Source: Opitutales bacterium (GTDB lineage: Bacteria; Verrucomicrobiota; Verrucomicrobiia; Opitutales; Oceanipulchritudinaceae). Taken from it: 64,000 nucleotides of DNA. A program made the translations under genes and the position numbers. Shown piece by piece: positions 16,392 to 25,309 of the stretch (positions are counted from its first letter, which is position 1; the number at the start of each line of letters is the position of its first letter). The stretch lies in contig JAFGCZ010000014.1 of assembly GCA_016932335.1 (NCBI GenBank), positions 1 through 64,000 of the forward strand, given 5' to 3'. The notes under the pieces were generated by a model, which saw only the letters and a list, made by a program, of their open reading frames with translations, had not been told where the DNA came from and ran no database searches.

Positions 16392-17020
16392 GCACGGAAA
16401 CCATCGAACCTCTCAATCAGACCATTTCTCTTCCCGGATGCAAACTCACCTCAACTTCTCTGCAATTTACCGGTGAACTCAGCGACGAGAGCATGGCCTG
16501 TATTGGTCAAACACTCCAACGCATGGAGGGCTGCAAAGCCTGGTGGTGGGGTGACTTTCTGACCAAACAAGAGTTGCGACATGGTGAACACTATACCCAA
16601 AAGTATGCCGAGCTTGCAGAACTGGAACCTCAGTCCCTGCGACGCTACAAGATGGTTGCTAACTTCTTTAGCCCGTTGCACCGAAGCAATACGCTAAGCT
16701 GGACCCACCATCTTGAAGCCATGCTCGCCGACTCATCCAGTGTGGAGGAAGGTAAGAAGTGGCTTCGTAAGGCTGAAGAGGAAAACCTCACTGTTCCAAA
16801 ACTCAGAGCTGCCATTCGTAAGTCAAGGCGTGATCCACATCTGGACGACGGCAGCAACGCACCCATTGAATCCTACTCCGAGGTGCTCGCCTTTAACCGC
16901 TGGTCCAGATCCATGACGCGCAAGGTTGACACGCTCACCAAGCAAAGAGCACAGGCAATTCTCAGCGATCTGCGAGATGCCGTTGCACTTATTGAAACAC
17001 TTAAAGGCAAAGCAAGTTGA
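16388..17020 (+). CDS. Hypothetical phage protein (210 aa)
   Basis: A 210-aa protein, helical and soluble, with a tryptophan-rich segment (GCKAWWWGDFLTKQELRHGEHYTQ, split by charged residues) around residues 48-70, and a C-terminal helix (RAQAILSDLRDAVALIETL). Proteins with a similar WWxGD segment occur in phages and integrative elements near replication or partition genes, but no named family is assigned with confidence. It overlaps the HTH gene by 4 bp. Confidence 0.55.
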   Translation: MSTETIEPLNQTISLPGCKLTSTSLQFTGELSDESMACIGQTLQRMEGCKAWWWGDFLTKQELRHGEHYTQKYAELAELEPQSLRRYKMVANFFSPLHRSNTLSWTHHLEAMLADSSSVEEGKKWLRKAEEENLTVPKLRAAIRKSRRDPHLDDGSNAPIESYSEVLAFNRWSRSMTRKVDTLTKQRAQAILSDLRDAVALIETLKGKAS

Positions 17021-17304
17021 CAAGATTGGGCAAACAGAAAGGAAAGCATATAGGGGGGGATGGTTTCGGGGCCCCGTAAGCAGTTGACTGTCAAGGGGTC
17101 CCGCAGCAGAGCGCTCAAGTCGAGTGAGAGCCTAAAATATTCACCTTACACTTTTTCAATTTACAAGAACCTCCTCATAGCACACAAGTCCTTCTTCTTT
17201 GCCGGGTTACGCAACATTCAGCCCGGTGAAAAGAAGGCATTTCTGTAAGGTAAATGCTGTCAGGAAGTAACACTTTCCTTCCACATTAACACCAACGAGA
17301 CATA
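17021..17304 (+). promoter_or_regulatory. Structured region upstream of small terminase, possible packaging site
   Basis: ACCTTACA at 17143-17150 pairs with TGTAAGGT at 17244-17251. Inside it, 17190-17206 (CCTTCTTCTTTGCCGGG) pairs imperfectly with 17222-17237 (CCCGGTGAAAAGAAGG). To the left lie a run of seven Gs (17053-17059), a GGGGCCCC palindrome and CAGTTGACTG. Phage cos or pac sites commonly lie just before the small-terminase gene. The inverted repeats are visible; the packaging role is inference, and a structured 5' UTR or terminator is the alternative. Confidence 0.4.
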
Positions 17305-17913
17305 ATGAGCCAAGCTGATAAAATTACACCTGAAGTTGCTGAAAAGATCCTCGCCAAGGACTACGCAAACATCGTCCGCAAGGTTACAGAGGGAAAGCCT
17401 CTCACCAAGGCTGAACGTGATATGATCCAATCAAAGGCCAGTGGCTCCATGGATGAGAGTATCACCATCGCCAAGGATGTAACTGAGCTTTCCAGTATCT
17501 TGGGTGTAAGTAGACAAACTCTCTACCAGTGGAAGAAAATGGAGGATGCCCCAAAAGCAAATCCCAATGGCAGCCACTCCGTCGTTGCATGGAGACAGTT
17601 TGTGAAGACCAAAGGGCTGAATGCTGGCACCAAAGTTGAGAACAAATTCGAAGCTCTCAAAGCCCGAAAGCTTCTTGCTGAAATCGAAGAAAGAGAACTG
17701 AAAACAGCTATCCTGAAAGAGGAATATGTATCCCTGGATTTGGTTCGCACTGTATGGACTACCAACGTGGGTAAAGCCATTGCCCTGATGCGTGCCAAGT
17801 TTGAAAACGAACTTCCCCCTATCCTCTCAGGCATGGATGCCATCTCCATCCAAAGTGAATGCCAGGCCGCCATCGACGAGGTTTGCAGGGCTATTCACGA
17901 GGGAGAGTTTTAG
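17305..17913 (+). CDS. Small terminase-like HTH protein (Nu1-type)
   Basis: A 202-aa protein. Residues about 60-75 carry a helix-turn-helix (LSSILGVSRQTLYQWKKM) followed by VVAWRQFVKTKGL, then a charged coiled coil (KFEALKARKLLAEIEERELK). The tail reads YVSLDLVRTVWTTNVGKAIALMRAKFENELPPIL. This order, HTH then coiled coil with EEYVSLDLV, matches phage DNA-packaging Nu1-like small terminase subunits. No large terminase follows; the next gene is fic. Confidence 0.65.
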   Translation: MSQADKITPEVAEKILAKDYANIVRKVTEGKPLTKAERDMIQSKASGSMDESITIAKDVTELSSILGVSRQTLYQWKKMEDAPKANPNGSHSVVAWRQFVKTKGLNAGTKVENKFEALKARKLLAEIEERELKTAILKEEYVSLDLVRTVWTTNVGKAIALMRAKFENELPPILSGMDAISIQSECQAAIDEVCRAIHEGEF

Positions 17914-17977
17914 GCGGTAATTTATCGTTGCTGAAGAATGTAGATCTTCATAGATTTAAGGCTTAAAAGAAGACGCC

Positions 17978-18985
17978 ATGACCTTTTACCAGCCCCCATA
18001 TAAAATAACGGAACGCATCCTATCGCTGGTTGCTGATATTTCGGAGGCTATTGGTAAACTTTCCGCCCTGGAAGAATTGCGCTCCTTGCGTCTTCGCCGC
18101 ATCAATCAGATTCGAACCATTCATGGCTCTTTGGCCATTGAAGGCAATACGCTGACAGAGGAACAGATCACAGCCATTTTGGAGGGCAAACCCATAATCG
18201 CGCCCAAGCGTGAAGTTCAGGAAGTTAAAAACGCTATCGAGGCCTACGAGTCTCTGGAACAATGGACGGCCCATAAGAAAGGAGATTTGCTCCAGGCTCA
18301 TGAGTTACTGCTCAAGGGCTTGTTAAGCACTCCCGGGAGTCTACGCAGCAAAGGTGTCGGCGTGATGAAGGGCGCAGAGGTCGTTCATATGGCCCCCCCA
18401 GCAGACAGAGTAGAAATGCTTCTAGAACGACTATTGGGGTGGTTGGAACAAACCGAGCTTCACCCACTGGTTGCAAGCAGCATCTTTCACTACGAATTTG
18501 AATTCATACATCCATTTGAGGATGGCAATGGTCGCATGGGACGCTTGTGGCAAACACTCATTTTGAGTAAATGGAATGCTTTGTTTACCCAGGTTCCAGT
18601 AGAGACTCTTGTTTTTCAACACCAGCAAGACTACTACGAAGCCATCAATCAAAGTAACATTTCAGGCGACTGTTCGGGCTTCATTGAGTTCATCTTGAAT
18701 ATGGTTTTGAAGGCCATCCAAACAGCAGGCACCCCCCAAGTCGCCCTACAAGTCACCCCCCAAGTCGAATTGGAAGTAAAAGAGCTGGTTTTTGCTATTT
18801 CGGGAGAGCATAGCAGGTCAGAATTACAAGAAATTTTGAAGCTCAGTGATCGGAAGAATTTCACAGAGAAGTATCTCAAACCTGCCTTGGATTTAGAACT
18901 CATTGAAAGAACGATCCCTGACAAACCTAACAGCAGACTACAGCGCTATAGGCTCACGAATAAGGGTCGTCAGCTAAAACGGTGA
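17978..18985 (+). CDS. Fic-domain AMP-transferase (class II, self-inhibited)
   Basis: A 335-aa Fic protein. The catalytic loop HPFEDGNGRMGR (His178 on) matches HPFxxGNGRxxR in full. The inhibitory motif is upstream in SLAIEGN (Ser51, Glu55), so this is a class II Fic with an N-terminal inhibitory helix. A C-terminal winged-helix segment (SRSELQEILKLSDRKNFTEKY) follows the Fic domain, as in many Fic/DUF4172-type proteins. It probably AMPylates a protein target. It sits at the junction between the phage module and the CRISPR locus; whether it belongs to the defence island is inference. Confidence 0.85.
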   Translation: MTFYQPPYKITERILSLVADISEAIGKLSALEELRSLRLRRINQIRTIHGSLAIEGNTLTEEQITAILEGKPIIAPKREVQEVKNAIEAYESLEQWTAHKKGDLLQAHELLLKGLLSTPGSLRSKGVGVMKGAEVVHMAPPADRVEMLLERLLGWLEQTELHPLVASSIFHYEFEFIHPFEDGNGRMGRLWQTLILSKWNALFTQVPVETLVFQHQQDYYEAINQSNISGDCSGFIEFILNMVLKAIQTAGTPQVALQVTPQVELEVKELVFAISGEHSRSELQEILKLSDRKNFTEKYLKPALDLELIERTIPDKPNSRLQRYRLTNKGRQLKR

Positions 18986-18993
18986 CCATTGGC

Positions 18994-19476
18994 ATGAATT
19001 CAAAGATCATCACATACGTAACGGCCATACTCCTACTACTAACCCTATCAGCCTGTAGTAAGAATGTTACCAATGAAGATTACACTGAAGAACAGCTCAG
19101 AGAATTAATCATCGGTAGCTGGTCATGTCATCCATCCGATTATTTGTGTGATACATACAACCTGGATCATGGAACTGAAATTACTTTAGAAGTGATAAGC
19201 GATGGTAGTTTAATCATAAAAAAAATCCCCATCACCATGGGTTGGGTTGAAAACCAACAAGATAAAATAACTATAATTAATGGTAGGGGATCGTGGAGGT
19301 TGAATGATTACAACAAATATCGAGGGAACAAATACAAGTGGGAATTAGAAATATATCCAAACAACGTGAAAGTTATATTTCCCATAGATATAAAAAAGAA
19401 AGATGGTTCAATCCACTTGGATTATATTGAAGATCCAGAGTATCCAAGCCAGTTTGTTTTCCAAAAGTCAAAATAG
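18994..19476 (+). CDS. Hypothetical lipoprotein
   Basis: The start at 18994 was preferred to a GTG four codons upstream that overlaps fic. A type II signal peptide ends in LTLSAC (lipobox LSAC), followed by an acidic linker (NEDYTEEQLRELIIGSWSC). The mature part is about 140 aa, beta-rich and lipocalin-like in pattern (GSW near the start), AT-rich in codon use, with no recognised family. It lies just after fic on the same strand. Confidence 0.6.
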   Translation: MNSKIITYVTAILLLLTLSACSKNVTNEDYTEEQLRELIIGSWSCHPSDYLCDTYNLDHGTEITLEVISDGSLIIKKIPITMGWVENQQDKITIINGRGSWRLNDYNKYRGNKYKWELEIYPNNVKVIFPIDIKKKDGSIHLDYIEDPEYPSQFVFQKSK

Positions 19477-19750
19477 CCCCCATTGACATGACTTCCGATG
19501 AGTGGATCGGATAAATACATTGTTTTGCAGGCTTGGAGGATCCACGCGTGGCAAGTTACTGTTGTATGTTGCATTTCAGCTTCGCGCTAACCGCTCTATT
19601 TGCCGACAGCGTCATACGATTTCGGCTCTGATGGGATGATCAGGGCCAAATCCTTTAAAACAGAGGGAATTCAAAGCCCAGCCATAAAAAGATAATACTC
19701 TAGCAATCTTTTGAGTTTATTCTTTAAACAAAAATTGATATTGGGACTTC
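19477..19750 (+). promoter_or_regulatory. cmr operon upstream region
   Basis: This gap of 274 bp before cmr2 holds the solitary repeat fragment and then an AT-rich stretch (19680-19745) where the operon promoter should be. A TTGAGT-like -35 is possible near 19711, but no convincing -10 was assigned. Confidence 0.35.
19586..19609 (+). repeat. Solitary CRISPR-repeat fragment upstream of cmr2
   Basis: These 24 nt (GCTAACCGCTC...CCGACAG) are identical to positions 3-26 of the 37-nt repeat of the array at 32-36 kb and have the same orientation. The flanks diverge: the first two bases and the 3' part, including the expected 5'-handle GGTGAC, are missing. It lies 141 bp before the cmr2 start. It may be a relic of an older array or part of a small regulatory RNA. 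Confidence 0.85.
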
Positions 19751-22633
19751 ATGGAAAAAACAAATGATGCTTTCTGGAAGCGGAAACTGCTGGCATTTCT
19801 CCATGATACCCCAAGCAAGTGTTTAGATATTGCCTCGCACACGGATAAGAGCAGATCGGCCATGCTCAACGCAGGCTTTGTCGATACGGAAGTAACAGCC
19901 TACAATCGGGCAAGCGATCATATGGCGGCAGCAGCAGACCGGTTTCCTTTCCCCAACTCGAAGAACCACATAACACCATGCCGTTTTGACGGAATAAACA
20001 ACGGTTTTCACCACCCGCTGGGTGGTGGAAAAGAGACCGAGTTAAAATTTGAGATTCCTAAGGATGGCTCAATGGAGGCAGATGGCATTTTTCAACCGTT
20101 GTCCTTTGATAACAGCGATGGTGCGCTTTCGTTCGAAGAAAAATTCTGGGTGCATTGGCGTTTCTGGAAGAAAAATGCCGTTGAAAAAGATTGGCGCTTT
20201 AATTTCTTCCCGGCAGACACGCGCATTCCCGATCACTCAATTTGGACTCATATGCAGATTGTTTCTGCACTGAGCAATGGATTGGCCTGGAAGCATCGAG
20301 ATGAGGCAGGAATTTCGGGAACCTATAAAGATAGCAAGCATCTGGGAGTTTCCTTCCTGAAATTCCAACTGGGGCCGGTGCAGGATTTTATTGCCGCGGC
20401 GCGTTCCACCCGCGACTTATGGAGTGGATCATATCTGCTTTCCTGGCTGATGGCCAAGGGTTTGGCCAAACTCAGCGAGTTGATCGGCCCCGACAGTGTA
20501 ATCTTCCCGAACCTTTGGGGGCAACCCTTGATAGACCTTCACCTGAAGGAATCTCTGTGGGATCAACTGTTGATGAGGGCACATGACAATGGAGAACAGA
20601 AGAGTGCATGGGAAGCGTTGGGGCATAAAAAGGAAGATTTCCATATTCCAAATCTGCCGAATGTTTTTCTGGCTGTCGTGCCTACTGAGATAGAGGAAGA
20701 GTTGGCCGAGGCCGTAGAACAGTGCATTCGGGTGGAATGGGCAGCAATCGCACAGAAATGTAAGGATAAATTTTTAAAGGATTGCTACAGAGCATCCTTC
20801 GAGCAGGCGGATAAGAAAAGTGCCTGCAGGTATGAGGTGATGGAGGAACGCTTCCAAAACCAAGTGGAACGGCATCTGCAAATCAGCTGGCAGGCATTCC
20901 CCTTGCCGACCGATCTGGACACTGCCATCGCGCTGCATAAGGCTATTGTGCCAACCGAAAAAGCGACTAATGAAAAGGAATCAGCCAAACAAACCGGCGA
21001 ACGGATTCAGGCCATTCAAACACTCTGCGAGGAATACATTCTCGAGGGAGACCGGGATACAAGGTGTTTTGAAGACGGTAAATTGAAGAATGTGGGGTTG
21101 GTCTGGGCCATGCTTTACGAAATCAATGCCACGTTGCTCGACGGGGTTCGGCAGCTCAGGGAGTTTGATGCTTGGGAAACAGAAGATACCGGTATTCCCG
21201 GTAAGCTCTACCACAAGGATGCCTTAACCGGAAAAGAAGAAATGTTGTTGGGCGGTCCCGACTTAAAACAGGAAAATCTGCCCAACGAAATCAAGAACCG
21301 GTTCAAGCACAATGATTATGTGGGCGCCATTACCTTTATCAAGCGAGTATGGGATAAGGCCTACCTACAGGAAAGATATGGCGATGTTTTTGAAAAAATA
21401 ACGATACGAGATATTCCGAGCATCGCTACCGAGAGTGATAAAGACGATGAGCAGGAGCAACAGGAACAGGGCTACTTTGCCGTGATTGCGTTTGACGGCG
21501 ACAGCATCGGAAAATGGGTCAGTGGCGAGCTTGCCCCCAAGATCGGCACTCAATTGGCTTCGTATACCGATAGTGAAAATAAAAAGAAGGGGTTGGAAGC
21601 TTACCTTGAGGCCAAGCTGAGCGACGACAAGATCAAAGCATTGGATGTGTTGAATAAGACCCCACGTCCGGTATCGCCCAGTTACCACCTGCAACTCTCC
21701 GAAGCGCTGAGTAACTTCGCGCTGAAATGCGCCCAACCGATTGTGGCACAGCACAAAGGGCAACTGATTTATGCCGGGGGTGACGATGTGCTGGCATTGT
21801 TGCCTGCCCGCAGAGCCATTGCCTGCGCCCAGGACTTGGCTCGTGCCTTTCGTGGCATAGAGCCAAACGCGGAAACACAGATATTGGCATATTCGCAAGA
21901 CGGCATACCTACTCATGGATACCTAAAAACAAAAAAGGGTGATGGTCAGGATTATGAATCTGTCTTTATTCTTCCGGGTCTCCGGGCAACTGCTTCTGCA
22001 GGCATAGTTATAGCCCATAGTAAGTCCCCTTTGCAGGATGCGGTGCGCGCCGCCCAAAAGGCGGAAAAAACAGCTAAGAAGGTCTATGGCAGGAACGCCA
22101 TTGCCGTGCGGGTAATGAAGCGTTCCGGAGAAATCACCGAATGGGGGGCCAAACTTTTCGAAGAGGAAAAACGCTCTAACGATGATCCACAAATCAGCAT
22201 AGAGGAAGGGCACGGGCTGGCCCTGCTGAACAAACTGCTGGAAGGTTTGGGAACCACTAGGGCCATGTTCTCGGCAAAGTTCCCCCATCGCCTTGAAGAA
22301 GTGCTGACACCACTGCTGGATATTGGAGAGTCCCAACAATCCGACGATCTAGGCTTTGACCTCGAAACCTATCTGGAACGCGAGCTGGAAAACAATCTGT
22401 TTGCCAAGCAAAAAGGGGAGAAGGCTAACGACACAAAAGCCTACGGCGACTTTTGCGAGGGCATCAAAAGAGGCTTTTCTAAATACCTCAAGGAGATCGA
22501 AGCCATTGAGAATAATAAAAAGAGCAAAGATCACAAAGCGAATCATTTGCTACAAACACAACTCAGTAAACTGATCGGGCTATGCCGTACCGCTGCCTGG
22601 ATCTCAAGCAAAGACACAAATGGCCATGAATAA
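19751..22633 (+). CDS. cmr2: Cas10/Cmr2, type III-B large subunit with HD and GGDD
   Basis: A 960-aa Cas10. The HD nuclease motif is present at the N-terminus (FLHDTPSKC, His17-Asp18). The first cyclase/palm-like part contains LGPVQDFIAAARSTRDLWSGSYLLS, a hallmark of Cmr2. The second palm carries YFAVIAFDGDSIGKW and AGGDDVLALLP with GGDD at residues 676-679. The C-terminal D4-like region is helical. Both active sites look intact, so ssDNA cleavage and cyclic oligoadenylate synthesis are expected after target-RNA binding. It heads the operon and overlaps cmr3 by 14 bp. Confidence 0.95.
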   Translation: MEKTNDAFWKRKLLAFLHDTPSKCLDIASHTDKSRSAMLNAGFVDTEVTAYNRASDHMAAAADRFPFPNSKNHITPCRFDGINNGFHHPLGGGKETELKFEIPKDGSMEADGIFQPLSFDNSDGALSFEEKFWVHWRFWKKNAVEKDWRFNFFPADTRIPDHSIWTHMQIVSALSNGLAWKHRDEAGISGTYKDSKHLGVSFLKFQLGPVQDFIAAARSTRDLWSGSYLLSWLMAKGLAKLSELIGPDSVIFPNLWGQPLIDLHLKESLWDQLLMRAHDNGEQKSAWEALGHKKEDFHIPNLPNVFLAVVPTEIEEELAEAVEQCIRVEWAAIAQKCKDKFLKDCYRASFEQADKKSACRYEVMEERFQNQVERHLQISWQAFPLPTDLDTAIALHKAIVPTEKATNEKESAKQTGERIQAIQTLCEEYILEGDRDTRCFEDGKLKNVGLVWAMLYEINATLLDGVRQLREFDAWETEDTGIPGKLYHKDALTGKEEMLLGGPDLKQENLPNEIKNRFKHNDYVGAITFIKRVWDKAYLQERYGDVFEKITIRDIPSIATESDKDDEQEQQEQGYFAVIAFDGDSIGKWVSGELAPKIGTQLASYTDSENKKKGLEAYLEAKLSDDKIKALDVLNKTPRPVSPSYHLQLSEALSNFALKCAQPIVAQHKGQLIYAGGDDVLALLPARRAIACAQDLARAFRGIEPNAETQILAYSQDGIPTHGYLKTKKGDGQDYESVFILPGLRATASAGIVIAHSKSPLQDAVRAAQKAEKTAKKVYGRNAIAVRVMKRSGEITEWGAKLFEEEKRSNDDPQISIEEGHGLALLNKLLEGLGTTRAMFSAKFPHRLEEVLTPLLDIGESQQSDDLGFDLETYLERELENNLFAKQKGEKANDTKAYGDFCEGIKRGFSKYLKEIEAIENNKKSKDHKANHLLQTQLSKLIGLCRTAAWISSKDTNGHE

Positions 22634-24005
22634 ATTACTGCTTACCCCCAACGACGTTCTTTTCTTCAAGGACGGTCGCCCAATGTCCGGATCTTTGAGC
22701 GGACATGGTGGCTCCTGGCCAACGCCAAATGTAATTGCTGCCGCGCTACGGAGTGCACTGCACCGGGCAGAGATCGAAGCTGTCCATGCGCACCGTGTAA
22801 AGAAGCGGGACCACACCCACAAAGAAGAACGCAGCTACCAGTTTGGTTCTTTGGTTAGCGCCGGACCCTGGCCTGTCTCCAATGAGGATCTTTGGTATTT
22901 CAGTACACCAGCAGATGCTGTTTGCCAGAAGAACGAAAACGGGAAGCTGTGGCTAAAATTGAGCCACAAACCGTTACTACCTCTGGAGGGGCATGAGAGT
23001 TATAAATCGAGCCTCCCGGAAGGCTTGTTCCCAACAATATCACTGCTGCCGCCAAGCAAGGACGAGAATCTTGCCTGGTGGAGCACAGAAACCTTCAACC
23101 GTTACCTGGCCGGCTGCGAAGTACTGGAGCTTCCCGATGGAGGCGCCATTTCCGGAGAAAGCTTCCAAAAAGCTGAGCAGAGCGTGGGCATCGGGATTAA
23201 CCCGGAAACCCAAAGCATCTACCTCCCGGTAAAGGATAAAAATGAAACAGTGGAGGACGCAGATGGGTCCAAGTTCTTTTCTTCCACCTACCTGAGGCTG
23301 GCCGATGGTTGGAAGATGGGTGTGCTTGCCGAAGCACAGGACAAAATCGAAGGTAATCCAGAAACGAAAAAGGATTTGATTCAGGTTCTGATCCCGGAAA
23401 ACCGGCATATCGTAGTCGGTGGGCAGCAGAAAGTCTGCACCGTGGAAAGGAACACCGAAGAGAAGGGCATGCAACTGCCAAAGGGGCCGGAAATCCAGGG
23501 TAAGCGCGTGAAGTGGGTGTTGCTGAGTCCGGCAATATTTCCACACATCGGAGAGCAAACAGGCGGCTGGCTGCCCAACTGGATTCACCCGGAAAGCATG
23601 CGCGTTGAATTACTGGACGGCCCTGGAAAGGCCAAGGCCAAGCGGCTGGGCATAAATGCCGGCAAACCGATTCAGGCAAAGCTGGTTGCGGCCATTATTG
23701 GCAAACCTCTACCCATTACCCAATGGCACCTGGCCAGAGAAGGCATCAGTTTCGATGATGAAGAGACGCTGAAGGATAACTCAGGCCCACGCCCCACCCT
23801 GCTGGCAGTACCCCCCGGATCGGTGTATTACTTCGAGGCAGATACCGAGGAGGATGCCCGTAAGCTGGCAGCTCAGTTAAACTGGCATGGCGACGCGGAT
23901 CAAACGCATACGATTAAAAACCGGCGGTCGACTCTACTAGGCGAAAAAGGCTTCGGCCTGGGAGTCTGCGGCACCTGGAAAGGTGTTGAAAGCAAAAGCA
24001 ACTAA
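22620..24005 (+). CDS. cmr3: Cmr3, type III-B crRNA 5'-tag-binding subunit
   Basis: A 461-aa Cmr3 (Cas5-group RAMP). The N-terminus has the family signature LLLTPNDVLFFKDGRPM followed by GGSWPTPNVIAAALRSAL. The C-terminal glycine-rich loop is GEKGFGLGVCGTW. It holds the crRNA 5' handle at the base of the complex and contacts Cas10. The start at 22620 overlaps cmr2; an in-frame Met two codons later is equally possible. Confidence 0.93.
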   Translation: MAMNKLLLTPNDVLFFKDGRPMSGSLSGHGGSWPTPNVIAAALRSALHRAEIEAVHAHRVKKRDHTHKEERSYQFGSLVSAGPWPVSNEDLWYFSTPADAVCQKNENGKLWLKLSHKPLLPLEGHESYKSSLPEGLFPTISLLPPSKDENLAWWSTETFNRYLAGCEVLELPDGGAISGESFQKAEQSVGIGINPETQSIYLPVKDKNETVEDADGSKFFSSTYLRLADGWKMGVLAEAQDKIEGNPETKKDLIQVLIPENRHIVVGGQQKVCTVERNTEEKGMQLPKGPEIQGKRVKWVLLSPAIFPHIGEQTGGWLPNWIHPESMRVELLDGPGKAKAKRLGINAGKPIQAKLVAAIIGKPLPITQWHLAREGISFDDEETLKDNSGPRPTLLAVPPGSVYYFEADTEEDARKLAAQLNWHGDADQTHTIKNRRSTLLGEKGFGLGVCGTWKGVESKSN

Positions 24006-24031
24006 CCTGCAAAAACAGAAAACTACAATTT

Positions 24032-24913
24032 ATGAACACAAATCATCTTCTTATTTTTACCCGTACTCCATTACACGTTGGTTCCGGCTCGAGTGTCGGG
24101 GCTATAGACATGCCGGTGCAGCGCGATCAGCACACACAATTCCCGATCATTCCCGGCAGCGGGCTCAAAGGCGTTTTTGCCGATGCTTGGAACGCTGATC
24201 TGAACGAGCAGGGGAAACGCCCTAACGACAGCGATGTTGCCTGGCTCTTTGGGTCCGAGGACGACCAGGCGGCGGCGGCCGGTGCATTGCTTTTCGGCGA
24301 GGCCCGGATACTGGCCTTTCCGGTACGCTCTCTGGTAAACTGTTTTGCCTGGATTACCTGCCCGCTGATCTTAAAACGCGCGGTCCGCGACGGAATCATC
24401 GGTTCAAGTGATTTTATCAAAGACTTGTCACTGGAGGACGAGAAGGCGCTCGCCGCAGACAAAGGCATGACGAACTCAGGGAAAACCATTCTTGAAGAAT
24501 ACAGCTTTGAAACACCGGTAAGTGAACCGCTACACGCATTGGCCGAAGAATTAGGATCACTGTTTAACGACGATGTGTGGAAGACCGTAAAAGAGCGTTT
24601 GATTGTGGTCAGCGACGGTATCATGAGCTATTTCTGCAAGGCGGCCTGCGAGGTGCAGCAGCGGGTAAAAATCGACGATAATACCGGAGTGGTGGCAAAG
24701 GGTGCGCTGTTTAACCAGGAAAACGTACCAGCCGAAACGTTGTTCTACTCGGTATTGCACAGTACCAACGAGCGCAAGAAAGGCGGAGGGCAGAGAAACG
24801 CCGCCGAAGCAGTCGAAAAGTTTGGTCAGAAACTTAAAGACGAAAAACACACCTTCCAGTTCGGCGGTGATGCCGGCATTGGGCTTGGGTTCTGCACGGT
24901 AAACCTCAAATAA
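24032..24913 (+). CDS. cmr4: Cmr4, type III-B backbone subunit with target-RNA cleavage Asp
   Basis: A 293-aa Cas7-group RAMP. The N-terminus is typical (IFTRTPLHVGSGSSVGAIDM, then PVQRDQHTQFPIIPGSGLKG). Asp26 in GAID lines up with the Asp that cleaves target RNA at 6-nt intervals in characterised Cmr4. The C-terminal loop is FGGDAGIGLGFC. Several copies form the filament that binds the crRNA. The sequence predicts an active RNA backbone nuclease. Confidence 0.93.
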   Translation: MNTNHLLIFTRTPLHVGSGSSVGAIDMPVQRDQHTQFPIIPGSGLKGVFADAWNADLNEQGKRPNDSDVAWLFGSEDDQAAAAGALLFGEARILAFPVRSLVNCFAWITCPLILKRAVRDGIIGSSDFIKDLSLEDEKALAADKGMTNSGKTILEEYSFETPVSEPLHALAEELGSLFNDDVWKTVKERLIVVSDGIMSYFCKAACEVQQRVKIDDNTGVVAKGALFNQENVPAETLFYSVLHSTNERKKGGGQRNAAEAVEKFGQKLKDEKHTFQFGGDAGIGLGFCTVNLK

Positions 24914-24928
24914 TCGGGAGGCCCTTAT

Positions 24929-25309
24929 ATGAATAATTTAGAACAAGTCAGAGCTCGTCACGCCTTAGAATATTGGAAGAACGCACCTACTTCAGAAGGA
25001 AAGAATGGTGGCGATGTCGTCAGTGGTCTCAGCGCAACCATTATTAATAATGGACTTTTATCAATGATCTCATTTGCTATAGATAAAAAGGGCGGGCATC
25101 TACGTCTCATAAATAATATTTGCCAGTATCTCTCCCAGGAAAGAAAGATTTTTAATGTTACTCTGACTAGTGATAATTCAGGAATAACTTATCTAGATAC
25201 TTTATCCAATGTGTCCTCAATCGCCTTACAACAGGCAACAGATGAAGCACTGGCATACCTCACTTATCTGAAACGCTTGAAACCAGCAGAAGGACAGAAA
25301 GATGAGTAG
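24929..25309 (+). CDS. cmr5: Cmr5, type III-B small subunit
   Basis: A 126-aa, mostly helical protein starting NLEQVRARHALEYWK, the usual Cmr5 opening, with LISFAIDKKG-like and DEALAYLTYLKRLKPAE helices. A GGGAGG ribosome site precedes the ATG. It forms the inner filament of the Cmr complex. The gene is distinctly AT-rich compared with cmr3 and cmr4. It overlaps cmr6 by 8 bp. Confidence 0.85.
   Translation: MNNLEQVRARHALEYWKNAPTSEGKNGGDVVSGLSATIINNGLLSMISFAIDKKGGHLRLINNICQYLSQERKIFNVTLTSDNSGITYLDTLSNVSSIALQQATDEALAYLTYLKRLKPAEGQKDE

Larger units (their letters stand above)
261..17913. mobile_element. Decayed prophage (tail/lysis, integration and replication modules)
   Basis: Phage-type genes fill this stretch. 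Tail and lysis genes lie on the minus strand at the left, a serine recombinase operon lies in the middle, and an early/replication module ending in a small-terminase-like gene lies on the plus strand. Large terminase, portal, head and most tail genes are missing. A tape-measure fragment reappears at 37147-37692, on the far side of the CRISPR locus. The left boundary was not found and may lie outside the window. The recombinase is central, not terminal, which suggests rearrangement. The existence of a prophage remnant is clear; its limits and any residual mobility are inference. Confidence 0.8.
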
